This document shows positions 15,057 to 22,746 of a stretch of 35,016 nt of DNA, in pieces. The stretch comes from an uncultured Clostridia bacterium. GTDB lineage: Bacteria; Bacillota; Clostridia; TANB77; CAG-508. Where the stretch lies: contig CALXVT010000013.1 of NCBI GenBank assembly GCA_944392175.1, positions 1-35,016 on the forward strand, written 5' to 3'. The notes below the pieces were generated by a model that searched no databases, was not told where the DNA came from, and was given only the letters and a program-made list of their open reading frames with translations. The number at the start of each line of letters is the position of its first letter. Position 1 is the first letter of the stretch. Position numbers and translations under genes: made by a program.

Positions 15057-15620
15057 TTAATGTTCACTTTCCCATAATTTTATTCCTTCATCCACATTTA
15101 TCCAATATAGTTGGATTATAGTTTTATATTTTTTTTCTTCAAAATATTCTCTTTCAAACCTTGGATTAAATCTTAATACTGTTTTTTTAGATGGTTCATT
15201 ATCTTTATCAACAGTTAATAAAACATCTTTTATTCCATGTTCTTTACATTTTTTTAATCCTAAATATAAATTTATATTATTATATCCTTTTCCTCTTTCT
15301 GTAGGTCTTATACAATAGCCTATATTTCCATTTAATTTTTTAAACTCTTCATTTAGAGCAAGGCGAATATTAATCATTCCAATTATTTTATCATCTTCTT
15401 TTCTTACTAAAAAATATGTTTCAGCTGGTACTCTTTCTTCTGTTACAGGTTGTTTTTTATCTTTTTCTAATTTCTCTAACCATCCTTCATAATCATTTAA
15501 ATATCTATATAAGCCTCCTACTCCATTCATCTCTGATTTATATTCGTAAAATTCGTTTATAAAATCTATTGCTTTTTCTTTATATTCTAGCGTTGGCGAA
15601 ACTAGTTCAAACACGTTCAC
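15057..15620 (-). CDS. GNAT-family N-acetyltransferase
   Basis: A 187-residue GNAT. The acetyl-CoA pyrophosphate loop is RPTERGKGYNN (about 127-137), preceded by the strand GMINIRLALN and followed by VLLTVDKDNEPSKKTVLRF, where the Asn-Glu-Pro-Ser region matches the usual NxxS motif C. The acceptor substrate is unknown. RBS AGGAGG precedes the ATG. It lies 37 nt downstream of the Nudix gene and 10 nt upstream of the PHP start. Confidence 0.9.
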   Translation of the reverse strand: MNVFELVSPTLEYKEKAIDFINEFYEYKSEMNGVGGLYRYLNDYEGWLEKLEKDKKQPVTEERVPAETYFLVRKEDDKIIGMINIRLALNEEFKKLNGNIGYCIRPTERGKGYNNINLYLGLKKCKEHGIKDVLLTVDKDNEPSKKTVLRFNPRFEREYFEEKKYKTIIQLYWINVDEGIKLWESEH

Positions 15621-15657
15621 TCCTCCTTTGTAAATTAGAGATTATCTAATTTTAGAA

Positions 15658-16101
15658 TTATAGTACATATTTTTTCGTATCAAAAATATCTAATGGATAA
15701 ATTTTATTATTTATAAAATCTTCAAAAGTCGCTTTATTAGTTTCTATCGCTCTTAAAGTTTTTTCATCCATATTTTTTATATCTTCTATATCAATCCATT
15801 TTACATCTAATATTTCATTTTTATCAAATTTAATATCTTCATTTATAATTTCTGCTGTAAATTCTACTATTAAGGTTGGAATATCATTTTGATATACTGT
15901 TTTAATTGGCAATAAACCTGTTAATTTTACATCACATCCAGTTTCTTCTTTTACTTCTCTAATAGCGCCTTCCATAATGCTTTCTCCCTCATCAACATGA
16001 CCTGCTGGGAAATTCCATTGTCCATAATATTTTTCATTTGCTTCTTGTACCATCAAAATTTTATTATCTTTTTTTATAACACAACCTGCTACTATATCCA
16101 T
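15658..16101 (-). CDS. Nudix hydrolase
   Basis: A 147-residue Nudix enzyme with an intact Nudix box at residues 35-57 (GHVDEGE, then REVKEETG), supplying the Glu ligands for Mg2+. The preceding YGQWNFPAGHVDEGES is typical of MutT/ADP-ribose-type members. It should cleave a nucleoside diphosphate linked to another group; the substrate cannot be read. A weak Shine-Dalgarno (GAAGAT) precedes the ATG. A palindromic element lies between it and the upstream HAD gene. Confidence 0.9.
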   Translation of the reverse strand: MDIVAGCVIKKDNKILMVQEANEKYYGQWNFPAGHVDEGESIMEGAIREVKEETGCDVKLTGLLPIKTVYQNDIPTLIVEFTAEIINEDIKFDKNEILDVKWIDIEDIKNMDEKTLRAIETNKATFEDFINNKIYPLDIFDTKKYVL

Positions 16102-16143
16102 AATTTTATCTTCTTTAAAATATTTCCATACAATTTTTACATA

Positions 16144-16176
16144 ATAGGGATTTTAGGACCGTCCCCTAATCCCTAT
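16144..16176. repeat. GGGACGG palindromic element, copy 5 (well-conserved reference copy)
   Basis: The minus strand reads ATAGGGATTAGGGGACGG, then TCCTAAAATCCCTAT: outer AGGGATT/AATCCCT arms, an inner AGG/CCT pair and a small centre. The core is identical over 27 nt to the element at 19731. The HAD gene's TAG stop (16166-16168) and its final Arg-Asp are encoded inside it. Confidence 0.85.
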
Positions 16177-16894
16177 CTAATATATTTATTAATTCCTTAT
16201 AATTTTGTACTTTATAATCAGCTAATTTCTCTATTTCTTCTCTATCTGCATCTGCATATTTGTCATACATGTTAATAACTTCTATTCCAGCATTTTTAGC
16301 TGATTGTACACCAATTAACGCATCTTCTACGACTATGCATTCTTCTGGTTTAGCATTTAATTTTTCTAATATCTTATTATATATTTCTGGATCTGGCTTT
16401 TTATGTACAACATCTTCTTTACTTAGAATAACCGAGAATATTTCATCAATATTTACTTTTTTTAATATTTTTCTATATAAGTCAAGTCTTGACTTTGGAG
16501 TTGTCGTAGCTAGTGCTAATATAAATCCTGCTTCTTTTAATTTTTTTAATAAAATATCAGCATCTTTTTTATAATCCACTTCACTCATAAGTAATTTATT
16601 AGATATTTCCCATCTAGTTTTTAAAATTTCTTCTGCAGTCTTATTTGTATTAAATCTTTCTTTTAGCCAACTACAATATTGTAAATAAATGTCTCCACTT
16701 TTAAACTCTGCAAGTAATCTATCTCTTAATTGACCTATATCTTTTGATTGTATGTTATTCTCTTTAAAAAACTCATCTACAGTTTTATTAGTAAATCTTT
16801 TTATTAAGCTTTCATCTGTTTTATTCCATATTCCCATAGAATCAATAAGAGTTCCATCCATATCAAATATTATAACTTTTTTATTTTTAAACAT
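16166..16894 (-). CDS. HAD-superfamily phosphatase, beta-phosphoglucomutase-like
   Basis: A 242-residue HAD hydrolase. Motif I is IIFDMDGTLIDS (Asp11 nucleophile, Asp13), motif II is LALATTTPKS, motif III is KKPDPEIYNKIL (Lys) and motif IV is VVEDALIGVQSAKNAG. The helical cap between residues 17 and 85 fits subclass I, the phosphoglucomutase/phosphatase branch. It probably dephosphorylates a sugar phosphate or nucleotide. AAGGAG precedes the ATG, which is 3 nt after the stop of the 150-residue gene. Its last residues are contributed by the repeat at 16144. Confidence 0.92.
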   Translation of the reverse strand: MFKNKKVIIFDMDGTLIDSMGIWNKTDESLIKRFTNKTVDEFFKENNIQSKDIGQLRDRLLAEFKSGDIYLQYCSWLKERFNTNKTAEEILKTRWEISNKLLMSEVDYKKDADILLKKLKEAGFILALATTTPKSRLDLYRKILKKVNIDEIFSVILSKEDVVHKKPDPEIYNKILEKLNAKPEECIVVEDALIGVQSAKNAGIEVINMYDKYADADREEIEKLADYKVQNYKELINILDRD

Positions 16895-16897
16895 TTG

Positions 16898-17350
16898 TTA
16901 CTCCTTAATAAACTTTATATCTTCAATATCAATTATATCTGCTAAAATATCAGCCCTTATATTATTTTTTTCTGGTAAAATCCCCAAACTAATTATTTTT
17001 TTATCACTTTCAAAATCTTCAAAAACACATTTTCCTTCTATATCTGTTCCAAATTTTATATTTTTAATATACTGATTACCTTCACCAGTTTTATGATAAA
17101 TCTTTTCATCATAAATTAGTCTATCTATTGCAGGTCTTTCATATTTCATATCTTCAATTTCTTTACCAATGTATAATAAATTATCGTCAGGAATTATAAC
17201 TAATGTATCTCCTGTATTCATAATACATTTATAATAATAAGCCTCTTCATCTTCTTCAATTCCATATAAAGTCTTAGTTTTAACAATATATTCTTTTCCA
17301 TTTATAATTATTTTTGCATTTTCTTTAATATTATTAATTAATTCTTCCAT
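16898..17350 (-). CDS. Hypothetical 150-residue beta-rich protein
   Basis: I do not recognise this protein with confidence. It is acidic with no membrane segment, rich in alternating beta-strand patterns (KIIINGKEYIVKTKTLYGI; CIMNTGDTLVIIPDDNLLYIG) and has a conserved-looking strand pair IKFGTDIEGKCVFEDFE around residues 97-113. A DUF4178-like fold is a possibility, not a conclusion. AGGAGG precedes the ATG. It is 3 nt upstream of the HAD gene, so the two are probably translated together. Two palindromic hairpins separate it from the upstream MBL gene. Confidence 0.8.
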   Translation of the reverse strand: MEELINNIKENAKIIINGKEYIVKTKTLYGIEEDEEAYYYKCIMNTGDTLVIIPDDNLLYIGKEIEDMKYERPAIDRLIYDEKIYHKTGEGNQYIKNIKFGTDIEGKCVFEDFESDKKIISLGILPEKNNIRADILADIIDIEDIKFIKE

Positions 17351-17378
17351 ATTATCCTCCTTACTACGTTATGGAAAC

Positions 17379-17415
17379 TTTTTGAACTTTAGGGACGGAG
17401 CTTAAAGTTCAAAAA
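17379..17415. repeat. GGGACGG-type palindrome with TTGAACTTT arms, copy 6a
   Basis: A 12-bp perfect stem (17379-17390 with 17404-17415) extended by three further pairs encloses GACGGAG. It shares GGGACGG with the other elements but has TTTGAACTTT arms. Its twin lies 11 nt away. There is no T tail on either strand, so it is unlikely to be a simple terminator. Confidence 0.75.
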
Positions 17416-17426
17416 TTATGTTAAGC

Positions 17427-17461
17427 AATTGAACTTTTAGGGCCGTCCCTAAAGTTCAATT
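17427..17461. repeat. GGGACGG-type palindrome with TTGAACTTT arms, copy 6b
   Basis: The minus strand reads AATTGAACTTTAGGGACGG, then CCCTAAAAGTTCAATT: a 15-bp stem with one bulged base. The TAG stop of the MBL gene is inside it and the protein's final Ile-Glu-Leu come from its left arm. It is nearly the same sequence as copy 6a. Confidence 0.78.
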
Positions 17462-18252
17462 ATCTCCAAATCGTTTGGTATATAAGCGTTTCCACTAAAA
17501 TATTCTTTTGCTTCTTTTGTATAAAGTTCTTTTCTTTGTAGAATATTATTGTCCATTGTATGCCATAAAACTATATTTTTTACTTTAAGCATTTCCATTT
17601 TTTCTGCAACATCTTTAACTGTTGAATGAAATTTTTCTCTTGCCTTAAATTTTTTCTCTTCTGATTCTAAACAAAATACTTCATGTAATACCCAATCTGT
17701 ACCTTTTATTTTGTCATTTAATTTATCATTACATGGTACATCTCCCATAAATGTTAATACTTTCCCATTGTTTAATTTTGTTTGAAATCCAAATTGATTA
17801 CATTCTGTGCTATACAAATCTACTGCTTCTATTTCATATCCTATAATATTAAACTTCTCATTATTATGTAAGTCATGAAATATAATATTTTCATGATACA
17901 TTTTTATAAGTTCTGGATATGATGTTGGAATAAAGAATTTCTCTACTAATTCTTTTATTTCTTTGTCACAATAAATATGTAATTTTCCTTCATAAACTCC
18001 TGCTCCCATAAGGCTTGTTATCATTCTAATAAGTGGAAATATTCCTAATAAATGATCAATATGTTTATGTGAAATAAATACATCATGTATTTTAGTAATA
18101 TCCACTCCAATATCTTTTATTTGTTTTATAATACCTATTCCCATTCCAGTATCTACTAATAAGTATTTGCCATTATTCTCTAATAAAAAACAAGCATTAT
18201 AACAGTTAGTTGACATTCCTGCACCTGTTCCTAAAACTAATATTCTTTCCAT
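17449..18252 (-). CDS. Metallo-beta-lactamase-fold hydrolase, RNase Z-like
   Basis: A 267-residue MBL-fold protein. The zinc motif is SHKHIDH (His62, His64, Asp66, His67), preceded by LLVDTGMGIG, and followed by TFMGDVPCND (Asp bridging the metals), LHEVF, and the C-terminal VLWHTMDN. The order resembles RNase Z and related phosphodiesterases, but the exosite arm is missing, so a small-molecule phosphodiester or lactone substrate is as likely. AGGAGG precedes the ATG, 10 nt after the Nudix gene. The last residues and stop lie within a palindromic repeat. Confidence 0.9.
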   Translation of the reverse strand: MERILVLGTGAGMSTNCYNACFLLENNGKYLLVDTGMGIGIIKQIKDIGVDITKIHDVFISHKHIDHLLGIFPLIRMITSLMGAGVYEGKLHIYCDKEIKELVEKFFIPTSYPELIKMYHENIIFHDLHNNEKFNIIGYEIEAVDLYSTECNQFGFQTKLNNGKVLTFMGDVPCNDKLNDKIKGTDWVLHEVFCLESEEKKFKAREKFHSTVKDVAEKMEMLKVKNIVLWHTMDNNILQRKELYTKEAKEYFSGNAYIPNDLEIIEL

Positions 18253-18262
18253 TTTTCCTCCT

Positions 18263-18676
18263 TTATTTTATAACTTCATCTTTATATATTTCCACCTGTT
18301 TTAACATATGTCCAATATTTCCTTCTCCTGCATATTTTTCTATATCAAAAAAGTTATCGTTTTTATCTACCCAAAGTAATTTGTTTATTTCTTCTACTAA
18401 TTTTACTTCTTTATTTAATTTTCCTACATAAACCTCTAATTCCATATCTTGAAGTTTATAATCAAAATTCATTAAGTTAGTTAATATAATGTCATTTTTA
18501 GAAATTCCTGTTTCTTCTTCTAATTCTCTATAAGCTGCTTGTAATTCATCTTCACCTTTTTCTACTTTACCACCTACTAAATTTAGCTTTCCTTTGTATG
18601 GTTCTTTGGTTCTTTTACACATTAAAATTTTATCTTCTTTATTATTAAAAACCATTATTACATTTAATTTTTTCAT
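18263..18676 (-). CDS. Nudix hydrolase, MutT-like
   Basis: A 137-residue Nudix hydrolase with the box at residues about 36-58 (GKVEKGED, then RELEEETG). LNVIMVFNNKEDKILMCKR before it resembles 8-oxo-dGTP diphosphatase-type proteins, which remove oxidised nucleotides; the assignment within the family is not certain. The frame is open to 18706, but GGAG 6 nt before the ATG at 18676 sets the start. It is the second Nudix gene in the array. Confidence 0.88.
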   Translation of the reverse strand: MKKLNVIMVFNNKEDKILMCKRTKEPYKGKLNLVGGKVEKGEDELQAAYRELEEETGISKNDIILTNLMNFDYKLQDMELEVYVGKLNKEVKLVEEINKLLWVDKNDNFFDIEKYAGEGNIGHMLKQVEIYKDEVIK

Positions 18677-18731
18677 AATTCTCCAATCACTGAGAGGCTT
18701 AAACACCAGTCTTTTTTGATTATTTTTTATT

Positions 18732-19211
18732 TTATAAACTATCTATTAAATTTTGTAACGCTTTATTTACATCTTTTTCAAAGCATGTCCCTTTTGCCAT
18801 TTCTAAATACCATTCTTCTGTTTCTTTTATATATTTTCTTCTAAAATCTTTATCTGTTTGAACTGCTTCTGTTAAATTATGAAGTCTATCAGCTAGCTTA
18901 ACTATTCTTGCCTTTTCATCTTTCATAATTTCATTCCAATAATTTTGCATTATATATCCTTTTTCTTTTGTTAGTAATTTTACAATTTCTGCAATTTCAG
19001 CATTAGAAATTTTAGATATTTCTTCATAAGTCATATTTGTATCTTCTAATGCATCATGTAATAATCCTGCAGCTTGATAATTTTGATCAAATCCTTTTTT
19101 CTTTAAAATCTCAGCAACACCAAAAGGATGAGAATATGCTGGTGTTCCTTGTCTTCTCTTTTGATTTCCATATTCTATTTTTAATATTTCTTTTATTTCA
19201 TTTAAATCCAT
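18732..19211 (-). CDS. Small HD hydrolase related to SpoT/MESH1
   Basis: A 159-residue HD protein resembling the hydrolase half of RelA/SpoT and the stand-alone (p)ppGpp hydrolase MESH1. Motifs are AYSHPFGVAEIL (His28), GLLHDALEDT (His52-Asp53, with the Glu-Asp after it) and VKLADRLHNL (distal Asp near 112). No synthetase domain is present. It may degrade alarmones or a related nucleotide; related short proteins have not all been shown to do so. RBS AAGGGG precedes the ATG. Confidence 0.87.
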   Translation of the reverse strand: MDLNEIKEILKIEYGNQKRRQGTPAYSHPFGVAEILKKKGFDQNYQAAGLLHDALEDTNMTYEEISKISNAEIAEIVKLLTKEKGYIMQNYWNEIMKDEKARIVKLADRLHNLTEAVQTDKDFRRKYIKETEEWYLEMAKGTCFEKDVNKALQNLIDSL

Positions 19212-19258
19212 TTTTTATTCCCCTTACTTCTATTTATTATCTTTGCAGAATTATTAAG

Positions 19259-19708
19259 TTAATTACACTTTACTAACATAATTTGTTCTTTATCTTCTGT
19301 AAATCTATACGCCTCCTTAAAACCATATTTTTCATGCAATTTTAGTGATGGTATATTATCTTTTGCAATGCAACTATATATTTTATATCCTTTAAATTTT
19401 TCTAAAACATATTTCATAAGTTTACTTGCAATACCTTTTCCCATGTATTTCTTATCTGTAACTATTTTCCATATATATGCTACTTTACCATTTTTATCTA
19501 TTTTGTCTGGAAAATCCTCTAATGTACAAAAATCGTTTTTATTATATACTGCAACATAACCTGCTGGAATTTCATTTTCCAAATAAACTATTTTCAATAT
19601 ATCATTATTATTTATTAACATTTCATTACTTTCTTTTGTAATATATCCACTGTTATTTTCTTTCCAAATTCTTTTTATATCATCAAAATATTTGTTTTCG
19701 ATTATCAT
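19259..19708 (-). CDS. GNAT-family N-acetyltransferase
   Basis: A 149-residue GNAT with motif A IVTDKKYMGKGIASKLMKYV (about 86-105), the strand AGYVAVYNK before it, and motif B NIPSLKLHEKYGFKEA (about 120-135), the usual C-terminal aromatic-Gly-Phe turn. The substrate is unknown. RBS AAGGAG precedes the ATG. A palindromic element lies between it and the downstream GNAT-kinase gene. Confidence 0.9.
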   Translation of the reverse strand: MIIENKYFDDIKRIWKENNSGYITKESNEMLINNNDILKIVYLENEIPAGYVAVYNKNDFCTLEDFPDKIDKNGKVAYIWKIVTDKKYMGKGIASKLMKYVLEKFKGYKIYSCIAKDNIPSLKLHEKYGFKEAYRFTEDKEQIMLVKCN

Positions 19709-19730
19709 ATAATCTCCTTTTATATTTTTT

Positions 19731-19762
19731 ATAGGGATTTTAGGACCGTCCCCTAATCCCTA
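19731..19762. repeat. GGGACGG palindromic element, copy 7
   Basis: The core is identical over 27 nt to the element at 16144-16176: GGGATTTTAGGACCGTCC followed by CCTAATCCC on the plus strand. The GNAT-kinase gene's TAG stop and its last two residues (Arg-Asp) are inside it, exactly as for the HAD gene at 16166. Confidence 0.85.
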
Positions 19763-21213
19763 AATGAATCTGCAACTTGCTCTATTTGCGTCATTGCATA
19801 TCTTATTTCATAATTCAAATAATTTATTTGTTCTTCAGCAAGGTCTATTTCTTCTTTTCTATATGTATTTTCTATACATAATGACCTTTTTAAATTATAT
19901 TCTAACCACTCAATAGCTTCCCATAAATTTGCATAAATTAGTTTTTTCATATCTTCTTTTTGATAGTTATTTACATTTTGTAAATATGAATTAAGTATTA
20001 TTCCGAATTTATCAAAATCAAATTTGCCAACATCTCCATTAGCCCAGTTCCAACATACTTGAATTAATTCTACTGTTGGATTTACATACCCACTAGACTC
20101 CCAATCTATAACTGTTGGTTTATTTTCATTCCACATAATATTCTTTTTTATTAGGTCTCTATGACTTATAATCAAATTATTTTTTGAATATTCTAGGGCT
20201 TCATTTGTCTTTTTATTAAGTTCATAAAGCATATCTAAATTTTCTATCAAATCTTTATAATAATATTTATTTTGTTCTTTTGCGATATTCGCATAATAAT
20301 TCCAATCTATATTTTTTATTTGTAATTCTTTAGATTTTTCTGCTTCTATAATAGAAAAATCTAAATTATGTATTTTGGCTAACAATTCCCCTACAATATT
20401 ACAGACCTCATCTGTTACATCTTCTGGTTTTAAATGTTTTCCATAATTCCATTTAAATATCATGTAATAATCTTCATCAATTTCATGTATAATTTTGTTT
20501 TCAAATTCTAAAGCTCTTACTACAGATATTCCATTATCTTCTGCTATTTTTGACACTTTTTCTGCAAAATTAATTCTTTCAAATTCCGATTTGTTTTGCA
20601 TTAATTTATTATTTAATTTTTTTATAGCATATTCAGCTTTATCTGTTTCTACTCTATACATTCTGTTTGAAAGTCCCCCATGAATTTGAGTAACTTTAAG
20701 TATTTTGTTACCTAACCCAAATTTAAGAACTAATTTTTCCATCTTTTTTGTATTGCTTTTTCTTAGCAATAGATTATACTCATATGTATTTCCTTTTACA
20801 GTTTCACTTTGTCTATCAATTATTTCTGTAAAACCAAATTTTTCATATATATGTTTTGCTATTTCATTGTCATCTTCTACACCCAATGTAAATTCTGTAA
20901 TTCCTTCATTTTCTAAGGAATTAATTACAAAAGTAAGTAATTTTTGTCCAAGTCCTTTATTTTGATAATCTTTATGAATTCGAAAAGCATACAAATATAC
21001 TCTTATATTTTGAATTGTTTGATTTGGCATATCTGATTTATATGTTACTTTTATTTCTCCAATTATTTTGCCGTCTTCTTCTAGTATGTATAAATCTTTT
21101 ACTTTATTTAATATATCAGTAGTTATTTTTTGTTTAAACTCTTCAAAATTTTCATAATCATAAAGATTTTTTAGTTTATCTAGTTCATTTAAATTAATTT
21201 TTCTAAATTCCAT
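19753..21213 (-). CDS. GNAT acetyltransferase - aminoglycoside/choline kinase-like fusion
   Basis: A 486-residue bifunctional protein. Residues 1-165 are a GNAT domain (motif A FRIHKDYQNKGLGQKLL; IAKHIYEKFGFTE). Residues about 170-486 are an APH/choline-kinase-like phosphotransferase: nucleotide loop IHGGLSNRMYRVETDKAEY, catalytic HRDLIKKN (His351, Asp353, Asn358) and metal-binding VIDWESSG (Asp370). Both halves have their key residues. The layout recalls bifunctional aminoglycoside-modifying enzymes, though the kinase half looks closer to the choline-kinase/thiamine-kinase side; the substrate is not proven. The frame opens at 21252, but AAGGAG before the ATG at 21213 selects that start. Its Arg-Asp end comes from a palindrome. 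Confidence 0.9.
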   Translation of the reverse strand: MEFRKINLNELDKLKNLYDYENFEEFKQKITTDILNKVKDLYILEEDGKIIGEIKVTYKSDMPNQTIQNIRVYLYAFRIHKDYQNKGLGQKLLTFVINSLENEGITEFTLGVEDDNEIAKHIYEKFGFTEIIDRQSETVKGNTYEYNLLLRKSNTKKMEKLVLKFGLGNKILKVTQIHGGLSNRMYRVETDKAEYAIKKLNNKLMQNKSEFERINFAEKVSKIAEDNGISVVRALEFENKIIHEIDEDYYMIFKWNYGKHLKPEDVTDEVCNIVGELLAKIHNLDFSIIEAEKSKELQIKNIDWNYYANIAKEQNKYYYKDLIENLDMLYELNKKTNEALEYSKNNLIISHRDLIKKNIMWNENKPTVIDWESSGYVNPTVELIQVCWNWANGDVGKFDFDKFGIILNSYLQNVNNYQKEDMKKLIYANLWEAIEWLEYNLKRSLCIENTYRKEEIDLAEEQINYLNYEIRYAMTQIEQVADSFRD

Positions 21214-21223
21214 AAAAACTCCT

Positions 21224-21877
21224 TTACCAACACACTTTACTAAATAAATCATTTAAATTATGTGATGTTAGTTTAAATGTTCCATCTTCCATTCTTTCAA
21301 TTACATATGGTTCGCAATTTTTTATTTTTAAATTAAATATTCTTTCTTTTGGCGTAAATTTTAGCAAATTGTACATTAAACATCTAATACAGTGCATATG
21401 TGAAAATATACCTATAGTTATATCTTCTTCCATATTTAATGAATCTAAAAAAATTTTAGTTCTTTTTATTATATCTGTATAATTTTCTCCATTTGGTGCT
21501 TTTTGAATAAAATCTGTTCTAAATTTTTTGTATTCATCATCTGTAAAATATTTTTTATATTCTTCGTTTTTTATCAAATCTTCTGGATAATTTCCTTCAA
21601 AATCGCCTAAAGATCTTTCTCTTAAACGTTTATCTATATTAAGTTCATAACCTGGTTTAGCAAGTTTTGCAGTATCTATCGCTCTATTTAGATCTGAACA
21701 ATAAACTTTTTGTATTGATTTAATAATCTCATTATTGGCTAACTTTTTTGCATCTTCTATTCCTTTTTCTGTTAAATCAGTATCTTGGTTATTTAGTGCT
21801 CCTGTAAACAAACTTATTCCTTGTTCATTTAAAATATTTCCTCTAGTTTGTCCATGTCTAACTATAACTATTTTCAT
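21224..21877 (-). CDS. Histidine phosphatase family protein
   Basis: A 217-residue phosphoglycerate-mutase-like phosphatase, the second in the window. The catalytic opening is VIVRHGQTRGN (His8), followed by LTEKGIEDAKKLA, the arginine-bearing YCSDLNRAIDTA, RERSLGDFEG (Glu) and the second His in FSHMHCIRCLMYN. This form resembles broad cobalamin/sugar-phosphate phosphatases. AGGAGG precedes the ATG. A perfect 15-bp hairpin at 21904-21936 lies right upstream, leaving no visible space for a promoter. Confidence 0.9.
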   Translation of the reverse strand: MKIVIVRHGQTRGNILNEQGISLFTGALNNQDTDLTEKGIEDAKKLANNEIIKSIQKVYCSDLNRAIDTAKLAKPGYELNIDKRLRERSLGDFEGNYPEDLIKNEEYKKYFTDDEYKKFRTDFIQKAPNGENYTDIIKRTKIFLDSLNMEEDITIGIFSHMHCIRCLMYNLLKFTPKERIFNLKIKNCEPYVIERMEDGTFKLTSHNLNDLFSKVCW

Positions 21878-21903
21878 TTTTTCCTCCTTTTTCCATTTAT
21901 TTC

Positions 21904-21936
21904 ACAAAAGAGGAACTACGTTAGTTCCTCTTTTGT
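21904..21936. terminator. Perfect 15-bp hairpin between the Cys-rich and phosphatase genes
   Basis: The arms 21904-21918 and 21922-21936 pair perfectly around a 3-nt loop and end in ACAAAAGAGG/CCTCTTTTGT. On the minus strand the final T run is inside the stem. It is 32 nt after the Cys-rich gene's stop and 27 nt before the next start codon, so it is either a terminator with the promoter hidden close by, or a processing/attenuation hairpin. Confidence 0.6.
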
Positions 21937-21968
21937 ATAAATAATATTAATTTATCAGAACTATGAAT

Positions 21969-22619
21969 TTACCATTTTAATAATTTATCTATAATTACTT
22001 CTCTTTTAGTAAAATAGCTCGTTTTAATTATAAATTTTTGAATAGGATTAAAATAAATATCAATAAGTGGTATATCTTTTATTTTAAATTTCTTTTCTAT
22101 CGCATCACAAGTAAACAATTTACAAGTTATACATTTAGTAGAGCATTTTTTATCTTTTAATAATGGGCACTCTTTTAATTTTCCTTTTAAAAGACTTTTT
22201 ATTTCATGGCAACATCCCATAGTTACTTTTTTATCTTTACATTTTCTTTTAGCTTTACATACATCATCTTTAAAATCACAATAATTATTATTTTTAAATT
22301 CTTCATCTAAATAATTGCATACTGTATCATAAATGTATTCAATCTTTTCCTTTTTTGTCTTGCATAAAGCAGCATTAATACATTCCATAACATCATTTTC
22401 TAATTTTTTATTTCCATTACTTTTTATTAATAAAGAAAATTTATCTTTATCATATTCTTTAGTAATTGATTCTATCTTTTTTATCAATTTTTTTAAATTT
22501 GTAATATTATTTATATCAATCATCAAATATACTTTGTCTTGCAAATTTAGGTCTATTACACTTTTTCCATCATTTTTGGTTACAACAATAACATTATTCT
22601 TTGTTTCGTTTTTTACCAT
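21969..22619 (-). CDS. Cysteine-rich protein of unknown function
   Basis: A 216-residue protein. The N-terminal 85 residues look like an alpha/beta domain without cysteines apart from the end; residues 85-175 carry most of about 13 cysteines, arranged as VCNYL, NNYCDF, DVCKAKRKC, GCCHEI, ECPLL, KCSTKC, TCKLFTC. The spacing suggests zinc or iron-sulfur binding. The C-terminal part (IPLIDIYFNPIQKFIIK) resembles an uncharacterised clostridial Cys-rich family I have seen in similar genomes, without a known function. RBS AGGGG precedes the ATG. It lies upstream of the phosphatase gene. Confidence 0.82.
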   Translation of the reverse strand: MVKNETKNNVIVVTKNDGKSVIDLNLQDKVYLMIDINNITNLKKLIKKIESITKEYDKDKFSLLIKSNGNKKLENDVMECINAALCKTKKEKIEYIYDTVCNYLDEEFKNNNYCDFKDDVCKAKRKCKDKKVTMGCCHEIKSLLKGKLKECPLLKDKKCSTKCITCKLFTCDAIEKKFKIKDIPLIDIYFNPIQKFIIKTSYFTKREVIIDKLLKW

Positions 22620-22746
22620 TTTCCCCTTACTTCCTTTGTATACTAATTATTTTCAAATAATTTTATCCATCCTAATTTAAATTATCCATATTGAATTTCT
22701 TTAGGCTATACCTTTAAAAAACATATAGTTTTATTTCTCCTTTTAG

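Noticed and set aside
5460..19762. Integron-like cassette array with attC sites
   Set aside because: The repeats are short palindromes (28-37 nt) without the paired 7-bp attC core sites, many genes have no repeat between them, and no tyrosine integrase gene is present.
5460..19762. CRISPR array
   Set aside because: The repeats are kilobases apart, unevenly spaced and separated by genes rather than short spacers.
22693..22740. Tiny ORF (7 codons) with a good ribosome binding site upstream of the Cys-rich gene's neighbour region
   Set aside because: Too short to support; it could be a leader peptide but there is no attenuator structure next to it.
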